Source of the DNA: Komarekiella atlantica HA4396-MV6
Lineage (GTDB): Bacteria; Cyanobacteriota; Cyanobacteriia; Cyanobacteriales; Nostocaceae
NCBI GenBank assembly: GCA_019359395.1
Contig: JAHHHK010000009.1
Coordinates: 62,001-126,000 of the forward strand
DNA: 64,000 bases
Direction of reading: 5' to 3'
Part shown: in pieces, positions 26,363 through 35,687 of the stretch
Layout of the letters: the number at the start of each line of letters is the position of its first letter
How positions within the stretch are numbered: position 1 is the stretch's first letter
Program-made: the position numbers and the translations under genes
The notes under the pieces: model-generated
Seen by the model: the letters and a program-made list of their open reading frames with translations, nothing else
What the model was told of the DNA's origin: nothing
Databases searched by the model: none

Positions 26363-26503
26363 AGTCAACGAAAATTGGTCATTTTACCGCAAAGAAATCG
26401 GGTTTTTGCGATTACTGAATCGATGCTCTAGTCGCCAATCACGCCACTTGCTTTCCGACGCAGGGCGACAGGAACGTAGTGGCTCCCCAGTCCCCAATCC
26501 CCG

Positions 26504-27961
26504 TTAGCCTACACCCAGGATGCAACCACTACGTGCAGGAACAGTCAACGTCAACCGCTGAGTTTCTTCACTATTCCACTCAACCTCAGCAGTGCCATAT
26601 AAAAGCTTGTCAGGTTGAGTATGCATTGCGATATCTACATTCGCTTTTGCTGAAGCTGTACCAGCGTTAACGGCAATAATTAATTCTTCTTTGTCCAAAG
26701 TGCGAGCAAAGATGTATAGTTCTCCCTGAGCATATAGAACCTGGTAATCACCTGTACGCAAGGCTGGATAAGTATGACGTAAGGCAATTAATTGGCGGTG
26801 AGTATTGAAAATTTCTCGATCCCAATTAGCTTCTAAAGGAAAGCCGCGACGTGAGTCTGGATCTATCGCACCAGGTAAACCAACTTCATCACCATAATAG
26901 ATGCTGGGAGCACCAGGAAAGGTAAGTACTAGTAGAGTTGACAATTCCACACTGGCTTTATCGCCACCAGCAATGGTCATAAGTCGCGCTGTATCGTGAC
27001 TTGCTAGCAAATTAAGTTGAGTTAGCTGAATTTCCCAAGGGTAAAGTTGCAGTACTTCTTGGATTTTGGTAGCGTATTCAGCGGCAAATAAAGGGGGATA
27101 GGGTTGATAGTCGCGGCTTTGGACTTGTTCTAAGACTACGCGATCGCCAGCCGCAAAGGCAATTGTCGGCCCGGCAAACAAGTAATTCATCACGCCATCA
27201 AATTGTGTCCCATCTAGCCACTCACGGGAATCTCCCCAGACTTCCCCAACAATGTAAGCGTCGGGATTGATGGCTTTAACGCGATCGCGAAACTCTTGCC
27301 AAAAACCAGGAGTTTTTATTTCAAACGGTACATCCAATCGCCAACCATCTATGCCGAATTTAATCCAATATTCGGCAATTTCCATAATGTATTCCCGCAC
27401 TTCGGGATTATCATGGTTAAATTCTGGCAATGCCCGATTTCCAGCCCAACCCGCGTAGTTAGCAGGAAACTCCCCATTGTAAGGTGATAGGGGCCAGTTT
27501 TCAATTTTGAACCAATTGACCCAAGGGGAATGGGGGCCATTCTCTAAAACATCGTGGAAAAAGAAAAAGCCACGGCTGGAATGGTTAAAAACCCCATCAA
27601 GAACGACTTTGATATCTCGTTGATGAGCTGCGTCTAGCAATTCCTTAAAAGCCTCGTTGCCCCCTAGCATCGGGTCAACTAGATAATAATCGTGGGTATG
27701 ATAGCGGTGATTACTAGCGGATTGAAAAATCGGTGTGAAGTAAATCGCGTTAATTCCTAAATCTTGTATATAGTCTAATTGCTCCAAAATGCCCCATAAA
27801 TCTCCGCCTTTATAACCTTGGAGTGTAGGCATAGCCTCCCAATCTTCCCAACGGGCTTCATGCAACAGCCGTTTGTGTGGCTGTTTGCTTCTAGCAAAGC
27901 GGTCTGGAAAAATTTGATAGAAGACAGCGTGCTTCACCCAGTCTGGTGTTTGAATTTGCAT
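26504..27961 (-). CDS. GH13 alpha-amylase family glycosidase (neopullulanase/cyclomaltodextrinase-like)
   Basis: 485 residues: a (beta/alpha)8 barrel with HAVFYQIFPDRFARS at the start, the GH13 regions VVLDGVFNHSS (I), DGWRLDVP with the nucleophile Asp (II), VGEVWGD with the acid Glu (III) and LLASHDTAR with the transition-state Asp (IV), then a C-terminal beta domain. The sequence after IFPDRF and the short N terminus resemble cytoplasmic maltodextrin-degrading enzymes without the extra N-terminal domain of cyclomaltodextrinases. No signal peptide, so likely acting on internal malto-oligosaccharides or glycogen breakdown products. Exact specificity undecided. Confidence 0.9.
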   Translation of the reverse strand: MQIQTPDWVKHAVFYQIFPDRFARSKQPHKRLLHEARWEDWEAMPTLQGYKGGDLWGILEQLDYIQDLGINAIYFTPIFQSASNHRYHTHDYYLVDPMLGGNEAFKELLDAAHQRDIKVVLDGVFNHSSRGFFFFHDVLENGPHSPWVNWFKIENWPLSPYNGEFPANYAGWAGNRALPEFNHDNPEVREYIMEIAEYWIKFGIDGWRLDVPFEIKTPGFWQEFRDRVKAINPDAYIVGEVWGDSREWLDGTQFDGVMNYLFAGPTIAFAAGDRVVLEQVQSRDYQPYPPLFAAEYATKIQEVLQLYPWEIQLTQLNLLASHDTARLMTIAGGDKASVELSTLLVLTFPGAPSIYYGDEVGLPGAIDPDSRRGFPLEANWDREIFNTHRQLIALRHTYPALRTGDYQVLYAQGELYIFARTLDKEELIIAVNAGTASAKANVDIAMHTQPDKLLYGTAEVEWNSEETQRLTLTVPARSGCILGVG

Positions 27962-28496
27962 GAATTACTCTTTATACCTTCAGAAGCGATCGTTGCAAAT
28001 ACTAGCTTCTTTGTGGCTCTTACTTATGATAGAAAATTGGGGGATAGTCAATAGTTATTTGTCATTTGTCATTAATTATTCTCTCCCCCTACTCCTCCTG
28101 TTTTCCTTGCTATCCTGTTTACTTTTGATTTTTACACAAATGTTATTAGTCTTAAATATTTTGACTAGTTTATATTTGTTGTTTTTAATTTTTACTAATA
28201 TCATCAATTTTAGTTATTACTTAATAATTCTTGATTATTTCGGACTTAAATTTGTCCGTAACGACTGAGGTAGATACTGGATTAGTCTCATAGCTGATGA
28301 AAATTACTAGTAACAGTTGAATGTGGCTGCTCAAAGATGTTGCACTAGCCAGTTAAAAGCACCTTGAGGGAGACATAATCCAGCAATGTGAGTTATACAA
28401 AGTTGCATCCAGTCGTAGTTACACAAAAAAACTCAGAATTCAAAATATTGTTTCTTTTAAACTTCTGACTCCCAAAAAATTAAATTTGAGGTAAAA
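27962..28496. other. AT-rich intergenic region before the subtilase gene
   Basis: 535 bp. The first half is T rich and gives a hydrophobic 102-codon plus-strand ORF which looks like low-complexity noise overlapping the GH13 start region. The stretch TAGTTATTTGTCATTTGTCA near 28050 belongs to a common Nostoc short tandem repeat type. No regulatory RNA was recognised. Confidence 0.4.
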
Positions 28497-30224
28497 ATGA
28501 GACACGAAAAACTTTCTCCCGGCTTACTTTTGGCATATCAGGACTATCAAAATGAAGGAGAGCCAGCTTTAATTACGCACAAGCGATCGCTTGGTATAGT
28601 TACCTCTAAAAGCACCGTTAAACCTACTAAGAGCGTCATTTTTATCTACTGCGATGCTGAAGCAGACTTGACTTATACATCACAATATGGTATTAAAGTC
28701 AATCAAAATACAGGAAGTGTGCGGACAGCTTACTTACCGATAGATGGTTTAGATGCCTTGTCTGAAGAGGCTACTGTCCAGCGCATCAAACCATCACGCA
28801 AACTTAAGCTAGCAATGGATGTTGCACCCGGAGTAGTCCATGTGCCGGATTTTAAGAGCAAAACTGGATTAACTGGTAAGGGAGTGATCATCGGCATTAT
28901 AGACAGTGGTATTGACCCAAAGCACCCTGCGTTTGAGGGACGGATTTTAAGCATTTGGGATCAAACACTGCCAGGCCCAGGAGTAATAGAGGGCAGTTAT
29001 GGAGCTGAACTTACGGGAGCACAACTGACAATTTCCCAAGATACTGATGGTCATGGCACGCACGTTGCCGGAATTGCCGCCGGTGCTGATACCACTTATG
29101 GTGGTGTAGCACCAGACGCAGAGTTGATTATCATCAAGACTGACTTGCAAGATGCTCATATTGCTGATGGCATTCGCTACATTTTCCGAGTAGCAAGTGA
29201 GTTAGAACGCCCTGCTGTAGTGAATCTCAGCTTAGGTGGACACGCAGATGGCCACGACGGTAGCGACTCCCTGTCAAAAATCATTGATGCCGAGACTGGC
29301 CCTGGACGGATTGTTTGCTGTGCAGCTGGGAACGAGGGCAACGACAATATTCATGGTCAAGCAAACATACCCGCCAACAGTACGCGTGGTATGCGTTTTA
29401 ATGTTCCTCTAAATCAAGTAGGCATAGTTTGGTTAAATGCTTGGTATTCCAGAAACAGTGAGTTAGAAGTATCGGTGCGCGGCCCCAACGGTTTCGTCAC
29501 ACCCTTCCAAAAAATTATTGCTAATGGCAATCCCACACAGGATTACGATTTGCCAGATGCACAAGTACAAGTAGCGACACCAGGGGCCGACCCAGTTAAT
29601 GGTGACCACAATTTCTTTGTACAAGTTCGTGGTAAAGGCAAAACGTCAGTACAAGGAGGTATTTGGCAGCTGCGGGTACGTAACACTTCCCCAACCGATA
29701 CCCGTTTAGATGTGTGGACGCTAGATGATTTGTCGTCAGTGTTTTTTACAGGTCGAAGTATCAAAGATTCAGTGAAAATTGGCTCACCGGGAGCTGCTAC
29801 CAGTGCAGTTACAGTAGCCGCCTATACTACAAAATGTAATTACACAGATATTGATGCTCAAGCACGAGAAATGGGCATGGAATTACATGGTATTTCTGAG
29901 TTCAGCAGTGAAGGCCCTCTGCGGAATCAATCCCAAAAGCCCGATGTGGCAGCACCAGGAGCTATGATCATTTCTGCGCTTTCTTCTAATGCCAATTTTG
30001 ATCGTTCAATGACGGTTAATTCCAAGTTTGTAGCAATGGCTGGTACAAGCATGGCGACACCGTTCGTCACTGGCTTAATAGCACTGCTGTTACAGCGTGA
30101 CCCCAAGCTTGACCCGGCTGCTATTAAGGAATTGCTACGTAAAAATAGTTCTATTCCCGGAAAAGCCGCAGGAACATTTGATAATAAATGGGGCTATGGA
30201 GTGATTAATGCATTAAATCTGTAA
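28497..30224 (+). CDS. Subtilisin-like serine protease (S8)
   Basis: 575 residues. Residues about 1-110 form a propeptide-like N domain without signal peptide. The S8 catalytic triad is intact: Asp136 (GIIDSGID), His186 (DGHGTHVAGIAAG) and Ser518 (GTSMATPFVTG); the oxyanion Asn is in CCAAGNEGN. Between residues about 290 and 430 an inserted beta-rich domain (PNGFVTPFQ, WQLRVRNTSPTDTRLDVW) interrupts the fold, as in several bacterial subtilases. The lack of a secretion signal suggests a cytoplasmic or non-classically exported enzyme. Followed, on the same strand, by a small gene whose product resembles its N domain. Confidence 0.93.
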   Translation: MRHEKLSPGLLLAYQDYQNEGEPALITHKRSLGIVTSKSTVKPTKSVIFIYCDAEADLTYTSQYGIKVNQNTGSVRTAYLPIDGLDALSEEATVQRIKPSRKLKLAMDVAPGVVHVPDFKSKTGLTGKGVIIGIIDSGIDPKHPAFEGRILSIWDQTLPGPGVIEGSYGAELTGAQLTISQDTDGHGTHVAGIAAGADTTYGGVAPDAELIIIKTDLQDAHIADGIRYIFRVASELERPAVVNLSLGGHADGHDGSDSLSKIIDAETGPGRIVCCAAGNEGNDNIHGQANIPANSTRGMRFNVPLNQVGIVWLNAWYSRNSELEVSVRGPNGFVTPFQKIIANGNPTQDYDLPDAQVQVATPGADPVNGDHNFFVQVRGKGKTSVQGGIWQLRVRNTSPTDTRLDVWTLDDLSSVFFTGRSIKDSVKIGSPGAATSAVTVAAYTTKCNYTDIDAQAREMGMELHGISEFSSEGPLRNQSQKPDVAAPGAMIISALSSNANFDRSMTVNSKFVAMAGTSMATPFVTGLIALLLQRDPKLDPAAIKELLRKNSSIPGKAAGTFDNKWGYGVINALNL

Positions 30225-30345
30225 TTAGACTGAGAAGGGCGTATATCTAGGTCTGTACAAGGGTAGGCAATGATCACCTATAAATTTGATAGGTTGATTG
30301 TAGAGAAAGCTTACAAGTGCCTGCCCTTTTACCAAAGAATTGCTG

Positions 30346-30642
30346 ATGAATTATGAAAAGCTAGACACGGCTCTTGCTACAGCGCTGAATAACGTTCAAG
30401 ATTCAGAAGAACAGAGTTTGACGGTTTTCATCCATACTGAATCTATTACAGACCCAGCTGCAACTACTGTTTTAGAAAATTTGGGCGTTAGCGGTGTCAC
30501 CAATGGTCAAGATGTTTTCACCGCAACACTTTCACCAAATGCAATTTCGCAATTATCAGAGCAATCTTGGGTGCAATATTTAACACTGTCGCAAAAATTG
30601 CGTTTGATTAAAAAAAGAGATATAGGCAGTTTGGGCGTTTGA
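30346..30642 (+). CDS. Small protein resembling the subtilase propeptide (possible inhibitor)
   Basis: 98 residues from ATG 30346 (upstream in-frame TTG is less likely). By eye it aligns with residues about 5-108 of the subtilase just upstream: TVFIHTES against VIFIYCDAE, then TATLSPNAISQLSEQSWVQ against TAYLPIDGLDALSEEATVQ, and LSQKLRL against PSRKLKL. S8 propeptides bind and inhibit their protease (inhibitor I9 principle), so a stand-alone copy is likely a cytosolic inhibitor or folding helper. Gap of 121 bp between the genes; no clear terminator between. No catalytic motif. The function is inference. Confidence 0.72.
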   Translation: MNYEKLDTALATALNNVQDSEEQSLTVFIHTESITDPAATTVLENLGVSGVTNGQDVFTATLSPNAISQLSEQSWVQYLTLSQKLRLIKKRDIGSLGV

Positions 30643-30991
30643 AATGATAATTCAAAAATTCGACGTTTAAGACTTAAAAGCCAGCAAATGTATAGAATTC
30701 GGTCTTACTGTAAAGCTTTAAGTATTGCTGTTTTCCTCAAAGTTATTTAAGTTTGCACTCAAAAATTATTTTTAGTAAATTGTCTGATTATTTGCTAAGT
30801 TTAGCGATCGCCCCCTCATCTTTCATGCCAATTAATACAAATGTTCTGACTAGTTAATCATTGGCAGTGCTATTCATCACTAGTAGCATTTTCTAAAATT
30901 CTCTCTTGAGAATCTTCGATCCCCCCTTACCAGCTGCCGCATACAGTCCTAAACTGAAGATGAGAGTTGAAAGGCAGTCGGGAGAATTTTT
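30643..30991. other. Upstream region of glgC
   Basis: About 350 bp, AT rich with one GCGATCGC site. It should contain the glgC promoter. No repeats, hairpin with T run, or riboswitch-like pattern was recognised. Confidence 0.3.
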
Positions 30992-32281
30992 GTGAAAAAG
31001 GTATTATCAATCATTCTTGGCGGTGGTGCGGGTACTAGGCTTTATCCGTTAACCAAACTCCGCGCTAAACCAGCAGTACCAGTAGCAGGGAAGTACCGCT
31101 TAATCGATATCCCGGTAAGTAACTGCATAAATTCCGAAATATTCAAAATCTATGTCCTGACACAATTTAACTCAGCTTCTCTAAATCGTCACATTGCTCG
31201 TACGTACAACTTTACTGGCTTCAGCGATGGATTTGTAGAAGTGCTAGCTGCACAACAGACGCCAGAAAATCCCAACTGGTTTCAAGGTACAGCCGATGCT
31301 GTGCGCCAATACTTATGGCTGATGGAAGAATGGGATGCAGAAGAATATCTGATCCTTTCAGGTGATCATCTCTACCGCATGGATTATCGTCTATTTATCC
31401 AGCGCCATAGGGAAACGGGTGCTGATATTACTCTCTCAGTCATCCCCATCGACGAGCGTCGCGCCTCAGATTTTGGTTTGATGAAAATTGACGATTCCGG
31501 TAGAGTAATTGACTTTAGCGAAAAACCCAAAGGCGACGCATTAACCAAAATGCGTGTTGATACCAGCGTGCTGGGATTAACAAAAGAACAAGCTCAATTA
31601 CAGCCATACATCGCCTCAATGGGGATTTATGTCTTTAAGAAAGATGTTTTGTTCAAGTTGTTGAGAGAATCTATAGAACGGACTGATTTTGGTAAAGAAA
31701 TTATTCCTGATGCCAGTAAAGATTACAACGTTCAAGCATACTTATTTGATGACTACTGGGAAGATATTGGAACAATCGATGCGTTCTATCATGCAAATTT
31801 AGAACTGACTCGCCAACCACAACCACCCTTTAGCTTCTACGACGAACAAGCACCAATTTATACTCGTGCTCGTTATCTACCACCGAGTAAACTCTTAGAT
31901 TGCCACATCACAGAAGCGATTATTGGTGAAGGTTGTATTTTGAAAAACTGTCGCATTCAACATTCAGTTTTAGGAGTGCGATCGCGCATTGAATCTGGTT
32001 GCATCATTGAAGAGTCTCTACTCATGGGTGCAGATTTTTACCAACCTTATGTAGAACGCCAATGTAGCTTAGAAAAAGGTGACATTCCTGTAGGCATTGG
32101 TACAGACACAATCATCCGCCGTGCGATCGTCGATAAAAACGCCCGCATCGGTCATGATGTCAAGATTATCAATAAAGATAATGTGCAAGAAGCTGACCGC
32201 GAAAGTCAAGGTTTCTACATCCGCAGTGGCATCGTTGTTGTGCTGAAAAATGCTGTGATTCCTGATGGGACTATTATTTAG
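30992..32281 (+). CDS. glgC: Glucose-1-phosphate adenylyltransferase (ADP-glucose pyrophosphorylase)
   Basis: 429 residues from GTG 30992 with GGGAG upstream. It has the nucleotidyltransferase core [34 protein letters not shown], the substrate loop [17 protein letters not shown], the catalytic Asp region [11 protein letters not shown], the sugar-phosphate lysine in SEKPKG, and a C-terminal left-handed beta-helix with the allosteric lysines near [14 protein letters not shown]. It makes ADP-glucose, the committed step of glycogen synthesis, and is activated by 3-phosphoglycerate in cyanobacteria. Length is exactly family-typical. A GTAGAGAC palindrome follows. Confidence 0.98.
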   Translation: MKKVLSIILGGGAGTRLYPLTKLRAKPAVPVAGKYRLIDIPVSNCINSEIFKIYVLTQFNSASLNRHIARTYNFTGFSDGFVEVLAAQQTPENPNWFQGTADAVRQYLWLMEEWDAEEYLILSGDHLYRMDYRLFIQRHRETGADITLSVIPIDERRASDFGLMKIDDSGRVIDFSEKPKGDALTKMRVDTSVLGLTKEQAQLQPYIASMGIYVFKKDVLFKLLRESIERTDFGKEIIPDASKDYNVQAYLFDDYWEDIGTIDAFYHANLELTRQPQPPFSFYDEQAPIYTRARYLPPSKLLDCHITEAIIGEGCILKNCRIQHSVLGVRSRIESGCIIEESLLMGADFYQPYVERQCSLEKGDIPVGIGTDTIIRRAIVDKNARIGHDVKIINKDNVQEADRESQGFYIRSGIVVVLKNAVIPDGTII

Positions 32282-32287
32282 TCAAGA

Positions 32288-32348
32288 GTAGAGACGCGAT
32301 TAATCGCGTCTGTACAAGGGTCAAGAGTCAAGGGTCAAGGGTCAAGAC
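32288..32348. repeat. GTAGAGAC-type palindrome plus GGGTCAA tandem repeat
   Basis: GTAGAGACGCGATTAATCGC followed by GTCTGTAC (32288-32315) is a near-perfect palindrome 6 bp after the glgC stop, with the same centre as the one at 15211. It is followed by about four copies of a heptamer (GGGTCAA with one variant, 32318-32348), a short tandemly repeated repetitive sequence typical of Nostoc. Confidence 0.8.
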
Positions 32349-32378
32349 TAAATAATTTGGACTTTGGACTGTTAACTC

Positions 32379-32888
32379 ATGACTAAACTGTTATTGCTAA
32401 TTGGTCTTCCCGGTAGCGGTAAGTCAACTTTGGCAAAACAATTACTAGCAGAATGCCCCCAAATGCAGCTAATTTCTACGGATGTCATTCGGGGGCAACT
32501 GTTTGGTTCACAAGCAATTCAGGGCCCCTGGCTGCTGATTTGGCGTGAAATTCAGCGGCAATTTCAGCAAGTCATTACCGCAGATAAGACGGCAATTTAT
32601 GACGCCACCAACGCCCAGCGACGCCATCGCCGTGAACTCATCGCCTTAGCCCAAGACGTGGGCTTTACTCACATAACTGGGATTTGGGTGGACACGCCAG
32701 TTTGGCTGTGTTTGGCACGTAATAAAAGGCGATCGCGCCAGGTTCCTGAAGAAATTATCTTGCGGATGCACCGTCAACTCCGGGATGCTCCCCCAGGACT
32801 AGAAGAAGGAATAGACAGCTTAATTCACCTAAAAGGATGGCGAAAGTACGGGAATTGCGCTGACATAGTGAGCAAGAACCACACTTGA
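32379..32888 (+). CDS. P-loop ATPase/kinase of the AAA_33 type
   Basis: 169 residues with the Walker A motif LIGLPGSGKSTLAKQL near the N terminus, ISTDVIRGQLFG, IYDATNAQRRHRRELI and a late basic lid segment ARNKRRSRQVPEEII. This is the layout of small predicted kinases related to polynucleotide kinase and the zeta-toxin-like P-loop kinases. No phosphatase or ligase domain is attached and no antitoxin-like gene precedes it, so an RNA-repair or small-molecule kinase role is open. ATG start 32379. Confidence 0.85.
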   Translation: MTKLLLLIGLPGSGKSTLAKQLLAECPQMQLISTDVIRGQLFGSQAIQGPWLLIWREIQRQFQQVITADKTAIYDATNAQRRHRRELIALAQDVGFTHITGIWVDTPVWLCLARNKRRSRQVPEEIILRMHRQLRDAPPGLEEGIDSLIHLKGWRKYGNCADIVSKNHT

Positions 32889-33006
32889 TTTTCTGTATTG
32901 TTTGCTAATTTAAAATCAGAGGATTTTTGTTTGGCATTATACCTGGCAAACAACAAATCTTATATCTTAAAAAAAATATAACGGAATTTCTATAGGAGGC
33001 TGGTAG

Positions 33007-34002
33007 ATGGCTGCAACCGACTTTAAAGACTATTACGCTATTTTGGGAGTTAGTAAAACCGCCAGTCCAGAGGAAATTAAACAAGCTTTTCGTAAACTAG
33101 CTCGTAAGTTTCACCCTGATGTTAACCCAAACAATAAACAAGCTGAAGCACGCTTCAAGGAAGTTAACGAAGCCTACGAAGTTTTGTCAGACCCAGACAA
33201 ACGCAAAAAATATGACCAATTTGGTCAATATTGGAAACAGGCTGGTGAAGGTTTCCCATCTGGCGGTGCCGGCGTCGATATGGGTGGCTTTGACTTCAGT
33301 CAGTACGGGAATTTTGATGAGTTCATCAATGAATTGCTAGGGCGTTTTGGTGGTAGTACCCCTCGTGGTGGGCGACAAAGCTACTCTTACCGCACTTCTA
33401 CAGGTGCGCCAAGTGGTTTTGGTGGCTTTAGTGATTTTGGTTTTCAGGATGCAGGTGGGGGCGCTATCCAAGATAGTGAAGTTGCGATCGCTTTGAGTTT
33501 TTCAGAAGCGTTTCATGGTGTGCAAAAGCGCTTTAGTTTAGGTAATGAAACATTAGATGTTCGCATTCCCGCAGGAGCCAAACCGGGTACTCGTCTGCGT
33601 GTGCGGGGCAAAGGTCAAGTTAACCCAATGACTCAACAACGGGGGGATTTATACTTAAAGGTCGAATTACAACCGCACTCGTTCTTCCAAATTGAAGGCG
33701 ATAATCTTGTCTGTGAAGTAGCAATCACCCCAGATGAAGCAGCTCTTGGAGCATCTATTGATGTGCCCACACCCGATGGTACAGTTGATGTTAAGTTGCC
33801 TGCGGGGGTGCGCTCTGGTCAATCCCTGCGTTTGCGTGGTAAAGGTTGGCCGCTTGCCAAGGGTGGACGTGGCGATCAGTTGGTGAAGGTGGCGATCGTC
33901 CCACCAAAAGAACTTAGCCAACAAGAGCGGGAATATTATGAAAAAATTCGGGCTATACGTACTTATAATCCTCGCAGCCATTTGCAACAGGTTAAGCTAT
34001 GA
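33007..34002 (+). CDS. DnaJ-type co-chaperone without zinc finger (CbpA-like)
   Basis: 331 residues: J domain (about 5-72) with the HPD motif in [12 protein letters not shown], a Gly/Phe-rich linker (about 80-150), and the two C-terminal beta-barrel substrate-binding domains ([41 protein letters not shown]). The CxxCxGxG zinc fingers of DnaJ are absent, placing it with CbpA/DnaJ type II. It stimulates the ATPase of an Hsp70 (DnaK). AGGAGG lies upstream of ATG 33007, a strong ribosome-binding site. No dnaK or grpE in the window. Confidence 0.93.
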   Translation: MAATDFKDYYAILGVSKTASPEEIKQAFRKLARKFHPDVNPNNKQAEARFKEVNEAYEVLSDPDKRKKYDQFGQYWKQAGEGFPSGGAGVDMGGFDFSQYGNFDEFINELLGRFGGSTPRGGRQSYSYRTSTGAPSGFGGFSDFGFQDAGGGAIQDSEVAIALSFSEAFHGVQKRFSLGNETLDVRIPAGAKPGTRLRVRGKGQVNPMTQQRGDLYLKVELQPHSFFQIEGDNLVCEVAITPDEAALGASIDVPTPDGTVDVKLPAGVRSGQSLRLRGKGWPLAKGGRGDQLVKVAIVPPKELSQQEREYYEKIRAIRTYNPRSHLQQVKL

Positions 34003-34015
34003 CGATTTTTGCAAT

Positions 34016-34061
34016 GTAGGGACGCGTTAGCATGGCATGAATTAAAATTTAGCGTCTCTAC
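34016..34061. repeat. Degenerate GTAGAGAC-type element
   Basis: GTAGGGACGCG at 34016 and AGCGTCTCTAC ending at 34061 form the arms of an imperfect, longer-looped relative of the GTAGAGAC palindromes, 14 bp after the DnaJ-type gene. Confidence 0.5.
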
Positions 34062-34229
34062 ACTTGCTGTCTATGAATTTACTTTAATCTTTAAACTCGC
34101 ATTCTGCTTTACCATCAAAGGCTTAAAAGCTTCCACTGACAGGGTGACAAAGAGGCTAAAAAGCTGGGTGGATAAATGTCATTTGTAAATATAAATACGC
34201 ATAAGAAATTGTTTTACTCTTACTACAAT

Positions 34230-34772
34230 TTAAACTAAATCAAATTGTTCTAGTAATGTCTCAACACTGGCGTTGTGATCCAGGAAAGAAAATAAATGCC
34301 AGTAGCGAAGTTTTCCTTCTTTATCTAATACTAACTGTGCTGGTAAAGGCGCTCCCAGTGCTTGTCCCACTTGATATGTGCGAAATACTCGACAACTAGG
34401 ATCACTCAGCAATGGCATTTTTAAACCTAAATCTCTTACAACTATTTGACTCTGCCGTTCGTCGGTACTAGTAATCATTAAAACTTCTACGCCACGATTT
34501 TTAAATTGCTCATAGTTTTCATTTAAAGCTTTGATGTGAGGAAAGCAAAAGGGGCAATATTGTTTTTCGGTAAAGATGCGAGTAAAGGCAAGTAATATTG
34601 GCTGCTTACCTTGGTAATCAGATAACTTTACTAAGGTTCCATTGGTAATATCCGGCAGTTGGAAATCTGGCGTGTTTACTCCCAATCTGAGTTTATTTCT
34701 AGCTGGAACTGGTAAAAAATTATGAAAGAATCGTTCATTTAATAAACCACTAAAATCAGTTGAAGTCAGCAT
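34230..34772 (-). CDS. Peroxiredoxin-like (AhpC/TSA, redoxin) protein
   Basis: 180 residues with a thioredoxin fold: the opening LGVNTPDFQLPDITNGTLVKLSDYQGKQPILLAF, then YCPFCFPHIKAL, VEVLMITSTDERQSQ and LPAQLVLDKEGKLRYWH. The CPFC pair replaces the usual peroxiredoxin T/SxxC site, so it looks more like a thiol-disulfide redoxin with a CxxC centre than a true 2-Cys enzyme. No signal peptide. It lies beside, and on the same strand as, a typical 2-Cys peroxiredoxin (34939), separated by 166 bp that include a palindrome. Confidence 0.82.
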   Translation of the reverse strand: MLTSTDFSGLLNERFFHNFLPVPARNKLRLGVNTPDFQLPDITNGTLVKLSDYQGKQPILLAFTRIFTEKQYCPFCFPHIKALNENYEQFKNRGVEVLMITSTDERQSQIVVRDLGLKMPLLSDPSCRVFRTYQVGQALGAPLPAQLVLDKEGKLRYWHLFSFLDHNASVETLLEQFDLV

Positions 34773-34810
34773 ATTTTTCTCCTTGATTATTTCAATACTA
34801 TTTTACAAAA

Positions 34811-34873
34811 AAACCACAGATACACACGGGGGTTGATACTGTTTAATATGTATCTGTGTTTATCTGTGGTTAT
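34811..34873. repeat. Inverted repeat between the peroxiredoxin genes
   Basis: AACCACAGATACACAC (from 34812) is complementary to the GTGTTTATCTGTGGTT ending near 34872. This ACAGATAAACACAGAT type of string recurs in Nostoc spacers and can fold into a hairpin that might end transcription of the upstream minus-strand gene. Confidence 0.6.
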
Positions 34874-34938
34874 AATGATTGTGCTTTCAACTTCCAGTAG
34901 GCTAGGTAGGCTAGGTTGAAGTTAATAGCAAGCGTAAT

Positions 34939-35550
34939 CTAGACAGCAGAGAAGTAAACTTTGGACTTCACTGGGTCAGGAACCATTGTTTGATCACCTG
35001 GTTGCCAACCGGCTGGGCAAACTTCGTCTGGATGAGACTGAACGTACTGAATTGCTTGCAATGTCCGCAGGGTTTCATCGACACTACGACCAAAAGCTAA
35101 GTTGTTGATAGTGGCGTGCTGTATGATACCATCTTTGTCGATGATGAATAGACCACGCAAGGCAATGCCTGCTGCTGGGTCAAGGACATTATAAGCGGCG
35201 CTAATTTCTTTCTTAATGTCAGAGACTAGAGGATAATTCAGGTCGCCGACTCCACCAGACTTGCGATCAGTTTGAATCCAAGCGAGGTGAGAGAATTCGC
35301 TATCTACGGAAGCCCCAAGGACTTCTGTATTGATTTTCTTGAATTCTTCGTAGCGATCGCTAAATGCTGTGATTTCAGTGGGACAAACAAAGGTAAAGTC
35401 TAGGGGATAGAAAAACAGGATGACATACTTACCGCGATAGTCGGAAAGTTTGATTGTCTTAAATTCCTGATCTACCACAGCCGTTGCTGTGAAATCGGGA
35501 GCCTGTTGACCAACGCGAAGGCTTCCTTCTGTTCCGTAAGTGAGGGACAT
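34939..35550 (-). CDS. 2-Cys peroxiredoxin
   Basis: 203 residues with the peroxidatic cysteine in [20 protein letters not shown], the conserved [13 protein letters not shown], and the resolving cysteine in [13 protein letters not shown]. The C terminus carries the YF-type tail (KVYFSAV); GG(V/L)G plus YF mark sensitivity to overoxidation in eukaryotic-type typical 2-Cys enzymes. It reduces peroxides with thioredoxin as electron donor. ATG start 35550 with GGAG upstream. Strongly conserved relative of plastid 2-Cys Prx. Confidence 0.96.
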   Translation of the reverse strand: MSLTYGTEGSLRVGQQAPDFTATAVVDQEFKTIKLSDYRGKYVILFFYPLDFTFVCPTEITAFSDRYEEFKKINTEVLGASVDSEFSHLAWIQTDRKSGGVGDLNYPLVSDIKKEISAAYNVLDPAAGIALRGLFIIDKDGIIQHATINNLAFGRSVDETLRTLQAIQYVQSHPDEVCPAGWQPGDQTMVPDPVKSKVYFSAV

Positions 35551-35687
35551 GAACTTATTTCTCCTTCAACTTATATCCATTTAGTAGCGTCGGAATTCGG
35601 GTAAGTTTTACTCACCCGTCTGCGCTCTCACAGTTTAATTACGATCTGTTACGACTATATCATAGTCATAACGATTTTGAGTAGCAA

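Larger units (their letters stand above)
25980..26503. other. Repeat-filled spacer between the fasciclin and GH13 genes
   Basis: 524 bp made up almost wholly of repeat types: a CAGTAAA run (25997-26020), GGGTATTGGG-type runs mirrored by CCCCAATCCC (26040-26110), the palindromic element 26132-26299, a GTAGAGAC hairpin 26334-26362 followed by GAAATCGGGTTTTTGCGA, and a second CCCCAGTCCCCAATCCCC run at 26485-26502. No gene. Confidence 0.75.

Noticed and set aside
27960-28268. 102-codon hydrophobic plus-strand ORF
   Set aside because: It starts opposite the GH13 N terminus, consists of T-rich low-complexity codons and contains a known type of spacer repeat; no ribosome-binding site.
34016-34061. 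Considered as a normal terminator of the DnaJ-type gene
   Set aside because: The loop is long and no T run follows; it fits better as a degenerate member of the GTAGAGAC repeat family.
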